Shown: positions 16,435 to 25,617, numbered from the stretch's first letter. The stretch is 64,000 bases of DNA from Anaerobium acetethylicum (GCF_900096945.1 NZ_FMKA01000001.1:310001-374000); one strand, 5' to 3'. The notes: generated by a model from the letters alone, not told the origin. Made by a program: numbers and translations.

Positions 16435-17013
16435 CTACTTAATCAATCCAGAAAATCCAAAGAAGGCAATTGCCATAAGTCCAGAAATAATCAACACTAT
16501 AGGTGAGCCTTTAAAGGATGGTGAAATGTCATTGTACTCTATTTTCTCTCTGATACCTGCCATGATAACAATGGCAATTGTAAAGCCAAGAGCAGTTGCC
16601 ACTCCGTTCACGATACTCATGCCTACATTATATGAATCTTTAACATTAATCAAGGCAACACCTAAAACAGCACAGTTTGTGGTAATTAACGGAAGATAAA
16701 CTCCCAAGGCATTATAAAGCCCCGGGCTCATTTTCTTTATAACCATTTCAACAAACTGCACCAACGTAGCTATAACAAGAATGAATACGATAGTCTGCAT
16801 GTATTCAAGATCAAGCGGCGCAAGTATAAAAGTATAAATTGCGCTAGTGAAGGCTGAGGCGATCGTCATAACAAATATAACAGCCGCACCCATACCCGCT
16901 GCAGTTTCCACTCTTTTCGAAACACCAAGAAATGGGCATAACCCCAAAAACTGACTGAGAACTACGTTGTTAACCAAGGCCCCACCGACAATCAGAAGTA
17001 ATATTTCTTTCAT
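16435..17013 (-). CDS. rnfA: Rnf complex subunit A (membrane)
   Basis: A 192-residue integral membrane subunit with six hydrophobic helices. The signature 'NNVVLSQFLGLCPFLGVSK' near the N-terminus contains a Cys of the membrane Fe-S site shared between RnfA and RnfE, and 'LPLITTNCAVLGVAL' supplies the second. It is homologous to NqrE and RnfE. The start ATG overlaps the rnfE stop by one base (TAATG) with GGAGGAG upstream, indicating translational coupling. Confidence 0.96.
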   Translation of the reverse strand: MKEILLLIVGGALVNNVVLSQFLGLCPFLGVSKRVETAAGMGAAVIFVMTIASAFTSAIYTFILAPLDLEYMQTIVFILVIATLVQFVEMVIKKMSPGLYNALGVYLPLITTNCAVLGVALINVKDSYNVGMSIVNGVATALGFTIAIVIMAGIREKIEYNDISPSFKGSPIVLIISGLMAIAFFGFSGLIK

Positions 17014-17708
17014 TATTTATCTCCTCCTGTTCTGCTGCTGCATCCGCTGCTGCCACATGAAGAACACCCGGAACTTCCGCACCCGGTTTCTTCTGGTTTC
17101 ATGCCTGTTTCAGAAGCCTTGCGGTTTTTAACCTTATTCTGCACTGCAACAAGCATTGCAAGAACAAAAAACGCACCAGGAGCGAGGATGAAAATTGTAA
17201 TCGGTTCGTAGGCAGCCGGCATAATCTGAGCACCGAAAACCGTACCATTTCCTAACAGTTCACGGAAAGCTGCTATAAAAGTAAGACCTACGGTAAATCC
17301 AAGCCCCATTCCAAGACCATCGAAGACTGATGGCATCACACGATTTTTTGAAGCATATGATTCCGCCCTTCCGAGAATAATACAGTTAACAACGATAAGC
17401 GGAATATAAATTCCCAGACTGTTATAAAGGCTGGGTATAAAACCTTCCAGAAGGAACTGTACAATCGTTACAAAAGATGCAACCACAACAATGAATGCAG
17501 GCATTCTGACACTGTCTGGAATTATCTTTCTCAACATCGAAATAATCATGTTTGACATTACAAGAATTACTGTTGTCGTAAGCCCCATACCAATACCATT
17601 CACCGCCGAAGTTGTAACGGCAAGAGTTGGACACATGCCAAGCATAAGCACAAACGTGGGATTCTCTTTGATAAGGCCGTTATAGAGCCTCTCTAATGCT
17701 TTATTCAT
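17013..17708 (-). CDS. rnfE: Rnf complex subunit E with Cys-rich tail
   Basis: A 231-residue membrane subunit homologous to RnfA and NqrD. The core has 'ENPTFVLMLGMCPTLAVTT' and 'IPLIVVNCIILGRAE', which give the paired membrane cysteines. The C-terminus is longer than the usual ~200 residues and ends in a Gly/Ser/Cys tail, 'GCGSSGCSSCGSSGCSS', with spacing CX4CX2CX4C. The start at 17708 (MNKALERLYNG) gives the family N-terminus and overlaps the end of rnfG by 8 nt; a longer frame upstream lies inside rnfG. The tail may bind metal or be a flexible extension. Confidence 0.94.
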   Translation of the reverse strand: MNKALERLYNGLIKENPTFVLMLGMCPTLAVTTSAVNGIGMGLTTTVILVMSNMIISMLRKIIPDSVRMPAFIVVVASFVTIVQFLLEGFIPSLYNSLGIYIPLIVVNCIILGRAESYASKNRVMPSVFDGLGMGLGFTVGLTFIAAFRELLGNGTVFGAQIMPAAYEPITIFILAPGAFFVLAMLVAVQNKVKNRKASETGMKPEETGCGSSGCSSCGSSGCSSRTGGDK

Positions 17709-18315
17709 TTTCAGCACCTCCCTCTGCAATGCTATTGAAGAAGCAAATGCCTGAATTGACAGCATTTGTTACTGCATTTGTTGTTATAGTCGCACCGCTG
17801 ATGACATCAATTTCTTCATCGGAAGCTGCTCCGGATTTTGTATACACGAATTTCTCAACATTTTTATTGCCATACTGGTCCTTGAATTCGCTATCAGCTG
17901 CTTTCATTCCCAATCCTGCTGTTTCAGAAATCTTGAGTATTTCAATGCCGTTTACGGTTCCGTCATTCTGTATGCCCATGGCAATCTTGATTTCCCCTGC
18001 ATACCCTTCATTGGTGATCACACTCATTACATACCCGAGGGTCTCACCATTTTCGTTGACAGCTTCCATAACCTCTTCAATGGCTTCTTTTCCATAGCCG
18101 TTTTCTGCAAGTATTGATGCTGCATCTGCCAGATCCGCATCTGAAGCTTCGAAACCTGAAGCATCCTTGAACACAGCTTTATAGGATTCCTGCTTTGCAA
18201 GTTCCTGCTGTTTTTTGATCGGTTCCTTTGTGATTTCATAAATCGTACCTAACAGAAAGCCTGCCACAAGCGTTATAAGCGCAAGCATCAATGCATCTTT
18301 TACAATCTTATTCAT
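17701..18315 (-). CDS. rnfG: Rnf complex subunit G (covalent FMN)
   Basis: A 204-residue subunit with one N-terminal transmembrane helix ('ALMLALITLVAGFLLGTIYE') and an extracytoplasmic FMN-binding domain. The flavinylation motif is 'DVISGATITTNAV', where FMN is attached to the second Thr through a phosphoester bond. The start at 18315 (MNKIVKDAL) has GGAGGG upstream and overlaps the rnfD stop by 8 nt. It passes electrons between RnfD/E/A and RnfC in current models. Confidence 0.95.
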   Translation of the reverse strand: MNKIVKDALMLALITLVAGFLLGTIYEITKEPIKKQQELAKQESYKAVFKDASGFEASDADLADAASILAENGYGKEAIEEVMEAVNENGETLGYVMSVITNEGYAGEIKIAMGIQNDGTVNGIEILKISETAGLGMKAADSEFKDQYGNKNVEKFVYTKSGAASDEEIDVISGATITTNAVTNAVNSGICFFNSIAEGGAENE

Positions 18316-19282
18316 TTTTAGCCCTCCTTTGACCGAATGCAGGGGGAACCGTAACGCGTTCAATTAGCGGTACCATCAGGTTGCTGATGATAATTGCATA
18401 TGAAACGCCTTCAGCTGTTCCACCGAAAAGTCTGAAGATTCCTGTCAGGAGTCCTATGATAATGCCGTATACGATCTGGCCGCTCTTTGTAATCGGAGTC
18501 GTCACATAGTCAGTCGCCATGAACCAGGCACCAAGCATAAGTCCGCCGCCGAACAGATGGCCCAGGATATAGTTTGCATCAAGCCCGTGGCCGCCAAAAA
18601 TTATTATGAACACCGTAAAACTAAGGATGTAGGCACCCGGTACTCTGAGATCGATTACTTTGATTGCAAGAAGGAAGGCAGCACCGATCAAAAGCGCGAG
18701 AGCCGAAGTCTCTCCAATGGTACCTGTTGTCGTTCCTAAAAACAGCTTCATGACATCTACCTGCTCGCCTGCCTTTATAAGGGCAAGAGGCGTCGCTCCT
18801 GAGATACTGTCAAGAAGAGCGCCGTCAGCAGTAGCTCCCACTTTTCCGGTATATGTAAAATCAGTCATTCTGCCTGCAAAAGAAATCATGAGGAAGCATC
18901 TTGCCGCAAGGGCAGGATTCATGAAGTTCTGTCCAAGTCCTCCAAACACCTGTTTAACGACCAGAATGGCAAAGATACCTCCAAGCATAGGCATCCACCA
19001 TGGTGCACCGGACGGAAGGTTGAGCGCCAGAAGAAGTCCTGTAAGAATAGCACTGTAATCGCCTACTGTTACTGTTTTTTTCATGAAATGCTGATAGAAA
19101 AATTCTGTTGCGACGCATGAAGCAATTGAAACGCAAATGAGCATCAGTGCGCTGAAACCGAAGTTATAAACTCCGAATGCTGTTGCTGGTAACAAAGCAA
19201 TTATTACCATGAGCATGATATTACTGGTTTTCACCTTTGATCTTATATGCGGCGATGATGATACGCTGTATAATTCACTCAA
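18308..19282 (-). CDS. rnfD: Rnf complex subunit D (membrane, FMN)
   Basis: A 324-residue polytopic subunit homologous to NqrB. The covalent FMN site is 'LLDSISGATPLALIK'. The N-terminus 'SSPHIRSKVKTSNIMLMVI' and 'MNPALAARCFLMISFAGRMT' are family hallmarks, and about nine hydrophobic segments are visible. It starts 16 nt after rnfC. RnfD is thought to take part in sodium or proton translocation. Confidence 0.96.
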   Translation of the reverse strand: MSELYSVSSSPHIRSKVKTSNIMLMVIIALLPATAFGVYNFGFSALMLICVSIASCVATEFFYQHFMKKTVTVGDYSAILTGLLLALNLPSGAPWWMPMLGGIFAILVVKQVFGGLGQNFMNPALAARCFLMISFAGRMTDFTYTGKVGATADGALLDSISGATPLALIKAGEQVDVMKLFLGTTTGTIGETSALALLIGAAFLLAIKVIDLRVPGAYILSFTVFIIIFGGHGLDANYILGHLFGGGLMLGAWFMATDYVTTPITKSGQIVYGIIIGLLTGIFRLFGGTAEGVSYAIIISNLMVPLIERVTVPPAFGQRRAKNE

Positions 19283-19298
19283 AATTTACACCTCTTTC

Positions 19299-20627
19299 TT
19301 ATTTTTTCTTTCTGCTGTCCAAAATCATTCTTCTCATGGATTTGATGGACTGTGCAAGCTGTATTTTTGCCGGGCATACGTAACTGCAGCATCCGCATTC
19401 ACAACACTCCATCCCATGGAGCTTCAGGAACGCTTCCGAATCATGACGTTCGGCACATGAAGCCAGCCTTGTAGGAAGGACACGGCCTGGACATACGGAT
19501 ACGCAACGACCGCAGTTGATGCATGGCGATGGTTTAGATTCAGCCACTTCATCCTCTGTGAGACATAATAGAGCAGATGAGGTTTTCGTTATAGGAATGT
19601 CAAGATTGAAAAGGGCTACACCCATCATCGGTCCGCCGGATATCAGTTTGGCAGGTTTTTCTTTGAAACCACCTGCTGCTTCAATGAGTTCGCTGTAATT
19701 CATCCCTGTCTTAACCCTGAAATTCATCGGATCCTTGATTGCATTTCCAGTCACGGTAACAATTCTTTCATTAAGGGGTTTGCCTTCAGCAACAGCCCTG
19801 TAAACTGCTACAACGGTATCCGCGTTGTTTACCACACACCCCGCATCAGCAGGCAGCATGGACGAATTGATCGAGCGGCCTGTTGTGGCATAGATCAGCT
19901 GGCGTTCAGCTCCCTGGGGATATTTTGTCTTCAGAGATTTCACTTCAATCTTACCGTTGCCCTTTACGAGTTCTGATAAAATTTTTATGCAGTCTGGTTT
20001 GTTGTCCTCAATGCCAAGAACACCCTTTGCATTTGGAAACAGCCTGAGTATAATTTCAAGTCCGCCTATGATTTTTTCAGGTTCTTCCATCATCCTTCTG
20101 TAATCGGATGTCAGATACGGTTCACACTCGGCGCAGTTTATGATGACAAAATCAATCTTATCATCTTCCTTAGGCGAGAGTTTCACGTGTGTAGGAAAAC
20201 CTGCACCGCCCATTCCGACGATACCTGCTTCTTTTATCCTGTTTCTGATTTCTTCTTTCGAAAGTTTTTCCATATCCACCGAATACGCTGAATCCGCTTC
20301 TTTGTATTCATGGTCATTTTCTATGACTATGGAATTCACTTTTACTCCTGATACTGTTATTCTTGGTTCAACTGCCTTTACAGTGCCCGAAACGCTCGAA
20401 TGAATGTTCGCCGAAACGAATCCGCCAGCCTCAGCAATTTTCTGACCTGCAAAAACATAGTCTCCTTTTCCAACTAAAGGGACAGCAGGCGCACCAATAT
20501 GCTGAGACAATGGAAACACCATGTCTCCTTTTGGTAGAATGTCTTTTATCGGTTTATTTTTTGACAATTCTTTACCATCATCGGGGTGAATACCACCTTT
20601 AAATGTCAGTAATCCCATTTCATACAA
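19299..20627 (-). CDS. rnfC: Rnf complex subunit C (NADH-binding, Fe-S)
   Basis: A 442-residue soluble-face subunit where NAD+ is reduced. It shows the N-terminal 'GLLTFKGGIHPDDGKELS', the nucleotide/FMN loop 'GIVGMGGAGFPTHVKL' near residue 135-150, and two [4Fe-4S] motifs near the end ('CINCGRCVSVCP' and 'CCECGCCSYVCP'). The start is uncertain between ATG 20627 and the ATG three codons later; AGAAGG fits either. It begins 9 nt after the CmpB-like gene, so the two are probably co-transcribed. Confidence 0.95.
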   Translation of the reverse strand: MYEMGLLTFKGGIHPDDGKELSKNKPIKDILPKGDMVFPLSQHIGAPAVPLVGKGDYVFAGQKIAEAGGFVSANIHSSVSGTVKAVEPRITVSGVKVNSIVIENDHEYKEADSAYSVDMEKLSKEEIRNRIKEAGIVGMGGAGFPTHVKLSPKEDDKIDFVIINCAECEPYLTSDYRRMMEEPEKIIGGLEIILRLFPNAKGVLGIEDNKPDCIKILSELVKGNGKIEVKSLKTKYPQGAERQLIYATTGRSINSSMLPADAGCVVNNADTVVAVYRAVAEGKPLNERIVTVTGNAIKDPMNFRVKTGMNYSELIEAAGGFKEKPAKLISGGPMMGVALFNLDIPITKTSSALLCLTEDEVAESKPSPCINCGRCVSVCPGRVLPTRLASCAERHDSEAFLKLHGMECCECGCCSYVCPAKIQLAQSIKSMRRMILDSRKKK

Positions 20628-20636
20628 CCTTCTTTC

Positions 20637-21554
20637 TTATTTTCTATTCCTTAACAGCCTGTCTCTTAAGATCCTTAACTGACTCTGGCTGGTTAGAACC
20701 TTTGATTTCAGATTCGGATAGGAACGCAGAAACCTGTCATGCACAGAATTCTTCTGCCCTCTGAGCTTTAAGTACCGGCTCCCCAAATCCAAAAATTTTA
20801 CCTCAATTTCCTTTTTGTATTCCCTGATATTCAATTCCTTTGCTTTTTCAGAAAGCAGATCCAGTTTTTCCTCAAGCTTAGATCTGAAATCGCCTCTGTT
20901 TACATCATTCTTTTTATATGAATTCAGTTTCGAAAGAAATTCCTCTTTTGTGTCAAAAAGCTTTGTCGGCTGAAGAAAATTATATAATTCATCAATCAAC
21001 TGATTCATCTTCTTCAGACGCTTATCAAGTCCTACTGCATTCAGTGTTGCATTCAGAAAATCTACCGAGAATATAATAACAACAACTGAAACCATGAACT
21101 TTCCTGACTCCATCGAATAAGACGACACGATTGCCTCGACTGCCGGATGCAGAACTGTGAAAAGGAGTACTGTGAACCCTCCCCACGTCAGCGTGCTGGT
21201 CAGGCATATCCTTCCCTGGAACTGGATTGTCTGGTTTGAATAGTCCCACCAGCTTGTATGGAACATGGTTTCCATTACAACTGCAGTCAGATACTCAAGA
21301 ACAGTTGCCACGATACATCCACCAAGAAAGAGAAAAACGATGTTGCCCGCAAATGGATGAAGCAGCACATAGACGCTTACCGCACCACATCCGTAGATTG
21401 TACAGAAAGGACCAGTCACGAACCCCCTGTTGATCAGCTTCTTATGCCTGAGTGATACATAAGATGATTCAAATACCCATCCGAAGAAACTGTATATAAA
21501 GAACCAGCTCAATATGTAATAGATTTCAATACCCAGAACTTTAAATTCCCACAA
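20637..21554 (-). CDS. Putative ABC transporter permease (CmpB-like)
   Basis: A 305-residue membrane protein of the family recorded as putative type IV ABC transporter permease (CmpB). The N-terminal half has about five helices and the family motifs 'FFGWVFESSYVSLRHKKLINRGFVTGP', shown here as 'FFGWVFESSYVSL' and 'NRGFVTGPFCTIYGCGA', and 'LEYLTAVVMETMFHTSWWDY'. The last 120 residues are charged and probably coiled-coil. The start is TTG at 21554, 6 nt after GGAGGG. It is the first gene before rnfC with only 9 bp between. No ATPase is nearby and its function is unknown. Confidence 0.75.
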   Translation of the reverse strand: MWEFKVLGIEIYYILSWFFIYSFFGWVFESSYVSLRHKKLINRGFVTGPFCTIYGCGAVSVYVLLHPFAGNIVFLFLGGCIVATVLEYLTAVVMETMFHTSWWDYSNQTIQFQGRICLTSTLTWGGFTVLLFTVLHPAVEAIVSSYSMESGKFMVSVVVIIFSVDFLNATLNAVGLDKRLKKMNQLIDELYNFLQPTKLFDTKEEFLSKLNSYKKNDVNRGDFRSKLEEKLDLLSEKAKELNIREYKKEIEVKFLDLGSRYLKLRGQKNSVHDRFLRSYPNLKSKVLTSQSQLRILRDRLLRNRK

Positions 21555-21816
21555 AGCAAGCCCTCCTTTTGGAATATACCACCCTTAATAATATAATGGA
21601 TATCAGTTCCAAAATCCAGTGTTAAATTTTTGACTTATCTAATAATTCAAAAAAGAACAAAAACAATGCGCAAAAATGTTCGATTCCGATACTCGGAATG
21701 CGCTGGATTATAATGCCAAAGCACATTCTCTATGCTATACTTAGAACTGTTAAAACGTAACTTTCAGCAAGAATGGCCCTTACTTGCAATATCATTTTGA
21801 TCAGGCGGTGTAAACT

Positions 21817-22908
21817 ATGATTATAACAAAAACTCCCTTTATACATGAAACAGATATTACTGTCAGTGTCCTTCAGAATCCTTCCGGAACAATATTTTTT
21901 GATATAGAGACCACAGGGTTATCCCCTAAAACATCAATGGTCTACCTGATAGGCTGTGCCTGTCTGGATGGTACCACTCCGGTCGTAATACAGTGGTTCG
22001 CAGAAAACAAGAATGAAGAGCCATTGATCATGCAAGCATTCTTTGAATTTGCTGCGGGATGCAGCCTGCTTGTACATTACAACGGGAGCGGCTTTGACAT
22101 CCCTTATCTTCAGCAGAGATGCCTTGTCCACGGCCTTGAATTTGATTTCAGCAGCCTGCCAGGCATTGATCTTTATAAAAAGATTTCACCCTACAAGAAA
22201 CTGCTAAAACTGGACTCACTCCGCCAGAAAGCTGTCGAGGGCTTTCTCGATATCGAAAGGGATGACAGGTTTTCTGGCGGCGAACTGATTTCCGTGTATC
22301 TTGAATACCTGAAAAACGGCGATTCTGAGTGCATAGAACCGCTCCTGCTCCACAACAGGGAGGACCTGTCCGGGCTTTTTAAAATCATGCCCATGATCTC
22401 TTACTGCAGCCTATTTGAAGGCGCCTTCAGCATCACTTCCTGGGAATCCGAAAGCTATACTGCTTTTGATGGCGCTCAGACGGCCGAGCTGGTCATAAGC
22501 CTCACACTTGAGAAATCCATTCCGCGAAAAATAGCAGGACATTTCGGCTGCTTTTATTTTTCAGGCTCCGAAGACAGGGGCAAACTGAAAATCGGCCTTT
22601 ATGATGGCGAACTGAAATATTTCTACCCTGATTATGGTAACTACTACTATCTGCCTGCCGAAGATGCTGCTATCCATAAAAGCGTAGCCATGTTCGTTGA
22701 CAGGGAATATCGAAAAAAAGCCAGAGCAGCAAACTGCTATACGCGAAAATCAGGCATCTTTCTTCCACAGTTTTGCGAAATCATCACGCCATCCTACAAA
22801 TCAGAGTTCAAAGATAAGCTCACATACTTCGAATTGACCGATGACTTTCTCAATGACTCAGGGAAGCTCAAATCATACGTCTGCCATGTTCTCTCTCTGC
22901 TGGTTTAA
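21817..22908 (+). CDS. YprB-like 3'-5' exonuclease domain protein
   Basis: A 363-residue protein with a DnaQ/RNase H-like exonuclease fold: 'IFFDIETTGLSPKTSMVYLIG' carries the first Asp-Glu pair, 'LVHYNGSGFDIPYLQQRC' the second Asp, and 'LLHNREDLSGLFKI' the third. Bacillus YprB-like proteins share this arrangement. The C-terminal 140 residues are less conserved. The start at 21817 follows GGCGGTG. It is an isolated plus-strand gene, convergent with tcdA with only 9 bp between stops, and without a clear terminator there. Substrate is not known. Confidence 0.82.
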   Translation: MIITKTPFIHETDITVSVLQNPSGTIFFDIETTGLSPKTSMVYLIGCACLDGTTPVVIQWFAENKNEEPLIMQAFFEFAAGCSLLVHYNGSGFDIPYLQQRCLVHGLEFDFSSLPGIDLYKKISPYKKLLKLDSLRQKAVEGFLDIERDDRFSGGELISVYLEYLKNGDSECIEPLLLHNREDLSGLFKIMPMISYCSLFEGAFSITSWESESYTAFDGAQTAELVISLTLEKSIPRKIAGHFGCFYFSGSEDRGKLKIGLYDGELKYFYPDYGNYYYLPAEDAAIHKSVAMFVDREYRKKARAANCYTRKSGIFLPQFCEIITPSYKSEFKDKLTYFELTDDFLNDSGKLKSYVCHVLSLLV

Positions 22909-22917
22909 AATAAAACA

Positions 22918-23670
22918 CTATCTGATCCCTGTGATGTCCTTAACGACCTCTCCTGCGATGATCAGGCCGGCTACTGATGGCACAAACGCAGTGCTTCCCG
23001 GAGTCTGTCTTTTAGGCTTTCCTGCCCTCAGTGGCTGAGAAGGCAACTCTTCACCGGGTGTTCCGTTTTCTGCTGCCAGCGGCTTCCTCGGCAGCTCCTT
23101 TGAATATACAACCTTCAGCTTCTTGATCCTTCGTGCCTTCAGCTCTTTCCGCATTACCTTTGCAAGGGGACACACGGAAGTCTTGTAGATATCCGTCACT
23201 TCAAGCGCAGTCGGATCCAGCTTATTTCCGGCGCCCATGCAGCTGATAATCGGTGTTCCTGCAGCCTGAGCCCTGACAACAAGTTCCAGTTTTGCTGTCA
23301 CGGTATCAATGGCATCAACAATATAGTCATAAACAGTAAAATCGTATTGGTCTGCCTGGTCGGGCCCATAGAAACATTGATAAGCATTGACTATGGCATC
23401 CGGATTAATGTCCAACACCCGCTCTTTCATAACATCCACCTTATTTCTGCCTATCGTCCTGGTTGTTGCAATGATCTGCCTGTTGATATTGGAAACGCAT
23501 ATCGTATCATCGTCAAAAATATCCAGGGTTCCGACACCGCTTCTTGCCAGCGCTTCAACTGTATATCCGCCCACGCCTCCGATGCCAAAAACAGCCACCC
23601 TGGATCCTTTGAGCTTATCCATGGCCTCTTTCCCAAAAAGAAGTTCCGTTCTTCCAAACAATTCAGACAT
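22918..23670 (-). CDS. tcdA: tRNA threonylcarbamoyladenosine dehydratase
   Basis: A 250-residue E1-like enzyme that cyclises t6A37 of tRNA to ct6A using ATP. The nucleotide-binding loop 'VAVFGIGGVGGYTVEALARSG' and 'NINRQIIATTRTIGRNKVDV' are characteristic of the ThiF/MoeB/TcdA superfamily, and 'SCMGAGNKLDPTALEV' is typical of TcdA. The start at 23670 has AAAGGAG upstream. It could be labelled YgdL or CsdL in other annotations. A terminator separates it from the upstream cheR. Confidence 0.92.
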   Translation of the reverse strand: MSELFGRTELLFGKEAMDKLKGSRVAVFGIGGVGGYTVEALARSGVGTLDIFDDDTICVSNINRQIIATTRTIGRNKVDVMKERVLDINPDAIVNAYQCFYGPDQADQYDFTVYDYIVDAIDTVTAKLELVVRAQAAGTPIISCMGAGNKLDPTALEVTDIYKTSVCPLAKVMRKELKARRIKKLKVVYSKELPRKPLAAENGTPGEELPSQPLRAGKPKRQTPGSTAFVPSVAGLIIAGEVVKDITGIR

Positions 23671-23688
23671 AAATATCTCCTTTCGTTT

Positions 23689-23723
23689 AAAAAGACTACT
23701 GAATGAAAATCCAGTAGTCTTTT
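23689..23723 (-). terminator. Terminator after cheR
   Basis: AAAAGACTACTG (to 23701) pairs with CAGTAGTCTTTT (from 23712) in a 12-bp stem followed by T residues on the minus strand, 10 nt past the cheR stop. Confidence 0.85.
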
Positions 23724-23733
23724 GTGATATTAG

Positions 23734-24510
23734 TTATGATTTCTGATAAAAAAACGATTTGTAGCGTTCAAAATTCATTGCCCTGTACTGAATAATCTGT
23801 TCCGTGCTTCCAATAAAAAGAATACCATCTTTTTTCAAAGCTTCATTGAATTTCAGATAGATATCATTTTTAGCTTCTTCGGTAAAATAGATCAGCACAT
23901 TTCTACATACAATCAAATTACAGCTGCCCGGATAAGGATCCTCTAAAAGATTATGTTCCCGAAATTCAACACATCGCTTGATATCATCAGATATCTGGTA
24001 AGATGGACCGATTTTCGTAAAATACTTTTTCTTGAATTCATCCGGTACAGATTTGATGCTTTTCTCATTATACAGACCGACTTTTGCTTTCGCCAGAACC
24101 TCTTTATCAATATCCGTTGCAATAATCCTGATCTGATTAAGCGGCAACAGCCTCGAAAGTACCATCGCCAGAGAATAAGGCTCATCACCTGTTGAACATG
24201 CTGCACTCCAGATCTTAAGTCTGCTGCCGAAATTCTTCAACATCTGTGGGAAGACTTCCTTTTCAAGAAGCGCCCACTGTTCCGGATTTCGGTAGAACTC
24301 CGAGACATTAATTGTTATATAATTAATGAATTCATGAAACAGGCTGGAATCTTTATTCATAGCCGAGATATATTCATTATATCCGGCTATGCTGTTTTTG
24401 CTGATTAATGTATCAATCCTTCGTTTCATCTGTCTTTCTTTATAGGCATTGAGATCGATGTTTGTCAGGCTGAAGACATCCTTCTTGAATTTTTCATAAT
24501 CATTAACCAA
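23734..24510 (-). CDS. cheR: Chemotaxis protein methyltransferase CheR
   Basis: A 258-residue SAM-dependent protein-glutamate methyltransferase that methylates chemoreceptors. The helical CheR-N domain occupies residues 1-70; the catalytic domain has the SAM motif 'IWSAACSTGDEPYSLAMVL' and 'NLIVCRNVLIYFTEEAKN'. The start appears to be TTG (24510) with GGGAGAG 8 nt upstream, since no ATG precedes the conserved N-terminus. It begins 21 nt after rpsA and is the last gene of the cmk-ispH-rpsA unit, an unusual setting for a chemotaxis gene; no receptors are in the window. Confidence 0.93.
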   Translation of the reverse strand: MVNDYEKFKKDVFSLTNIDLNAYKERQMKRRIDTLISKNSIAGYNEYISAMNKDSSLFHEFINYITINVSEFYRNPEQWALLEKEVFPQMLKNFGSRLKIWSAACSTGDEPYSLAMVLSRLLPLNQIRIIATDIDKEVLAKAKVGLYNEKSIKSVPDEFKKKYFTKIGPSYQISDDIKRCVEFREHNLLEDPYPGSCNLIVCRNVLIYFTEEAKNDIYLKFNEALKKDGILFIGSTEQIIQYRAMNFERYKSFFYQKS

Positions 24511-24531
24511 AAACGACTCTCCCTTTGAAAA

Positions 24532-25617
24532 CTATTCTTCTGTAGCTTCTTCTTCAGATGCTTCTTCTGTTTCCATAGCTTTGATGCTTAAGCTGATTTT
24601 TTTATCAGCTTCGTTTAAATCTACGACTTTAGCTGTTACTTCCTGTCCAACTTTCAGAACATCTGATGGCTTTTCAACATGATCTTTAGAAATCTGGGAA
24701 ACATGAAGTAATGCATCAACGCCTGCTTCTAATTCAATGAAAGCGCCGAAATCAGTCATTCTTGCAATCTTTCCAGTAACAACATTGCCAACTGCATATT
24801 TTTCTGTCGCATTTGCCCATGGGTTTGCATCTGCAAATTTAAGGCTGAGAGCGATTTTATCTGCATTGATTTCTTTGATGAGTACTTTGATCGTATCGCC
24901 AACTTTGAATAATTTCTTTGGATTTTCAACTCTTCCCCATGACATTTCTGAAATGTGAAGAAGTCCGTCAGCTCCGCCAAGATCAACGAAAGCACCGAAA
25001 TCAGTAACGTTTTTGATTGTTCCTTCAACAACGTCGCCTGCTTTGATTTTAGCAAATAATTCCTTCTGAAGTTCTGCTTTTTTAGCAACCAGAAGCTGTT
25101 TGCGATCTCCGATTACTCTTCTTCTCTTAGGGTTGAATTCGCTGATTACGAATTCAATTTCCTGATCTTTGTATTTTTCAAGATTCTTTTCATAAGAATC
25201 TGAAACAAGGCTTGCAGGAATGAATACTCTTGCTTCATCTACAACAACGCTTAAGCCGCCGTTTAATACCTGTGCAACCTTAGCAGTAAGCACTTCTTTA
25301 TTATTGAATGCTTCTTCGATTCTCTTGTTGCCTTTTTCAGCAGCAAGTCTCTTATAAGTCAATAAAACCTGTCCTTCGCCATCGTTAACTTTTAAAACCT
25401 TAACTTCCATGGTTTCTCCAACCTGGACAAAAGTTCTAAGATCAGCGTTTGGTGTATTGGTATATTCATTTCTTGTGATAATACCGTCTGACTTGTAACC
25501 TATATTTAAGATGATCTCATCTTCTTTGACGTCGATAACTGTCCCCTCGACTACCTCTCCTGTACGTATTGTTTTTAATGACGCCTCTAACATTTGTTCA
25601 AAACTCATTTCTGACAT
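24532..25617 (-). CDS. rpsA: 30S ribosomal protein S1-like protein
   Basis: A 361-residue protein with four S1 (OB-fold) RNA-binding domains at roughly residues 18-90, 105-170, 190-260 and 277-346; the last two carry the canonical 'GTIKNVTDFGAFVDLGGADG' and 'GKIARMTDFGAFIEL' repeats. The C-terminus is acidic ('EEASEEEATEE'). Four domains are usual for Firmicutes S1, against six in E. coli. The ATG at 25617 has GAGGAGG at a good distance and lies inside the 3' end of ispH, giving a 20-nt overlap in another frame. In many clostridia these two genes are fused. Confidence 0.94.
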   Translation of the reverse strand: MSEMSFEQMLEASLKTIRTGEVVEGTVIDVKEDEIILNIGYKSDGIITRNEYTNTPNADLRTFVQVGETMEVKVLKVNDGEGQVLLTYKRLAAEKGNKRIEEAFNNKEVLTAKVAQVLNGGLSVVVDEARVFIPASLVSDSYEKNLEKYKDQEIEFVISEFNPKRRRVIGDRKQLLVAKKAELQKELFAKIKAGDVVEGTIKNVTDFGAFVDLGGADGLLHISEMSWGRVENPKKLFKVGDTIKVLIKEINADKIALSLKFADANPWANATEKYAVGNVVTGKIARMTDFGAFIELEAGVDALLHVSQISKDHVEKPSDVLKVGQEVTAKVVDLNEADKKISLSIKAMETEEASEEEATEE

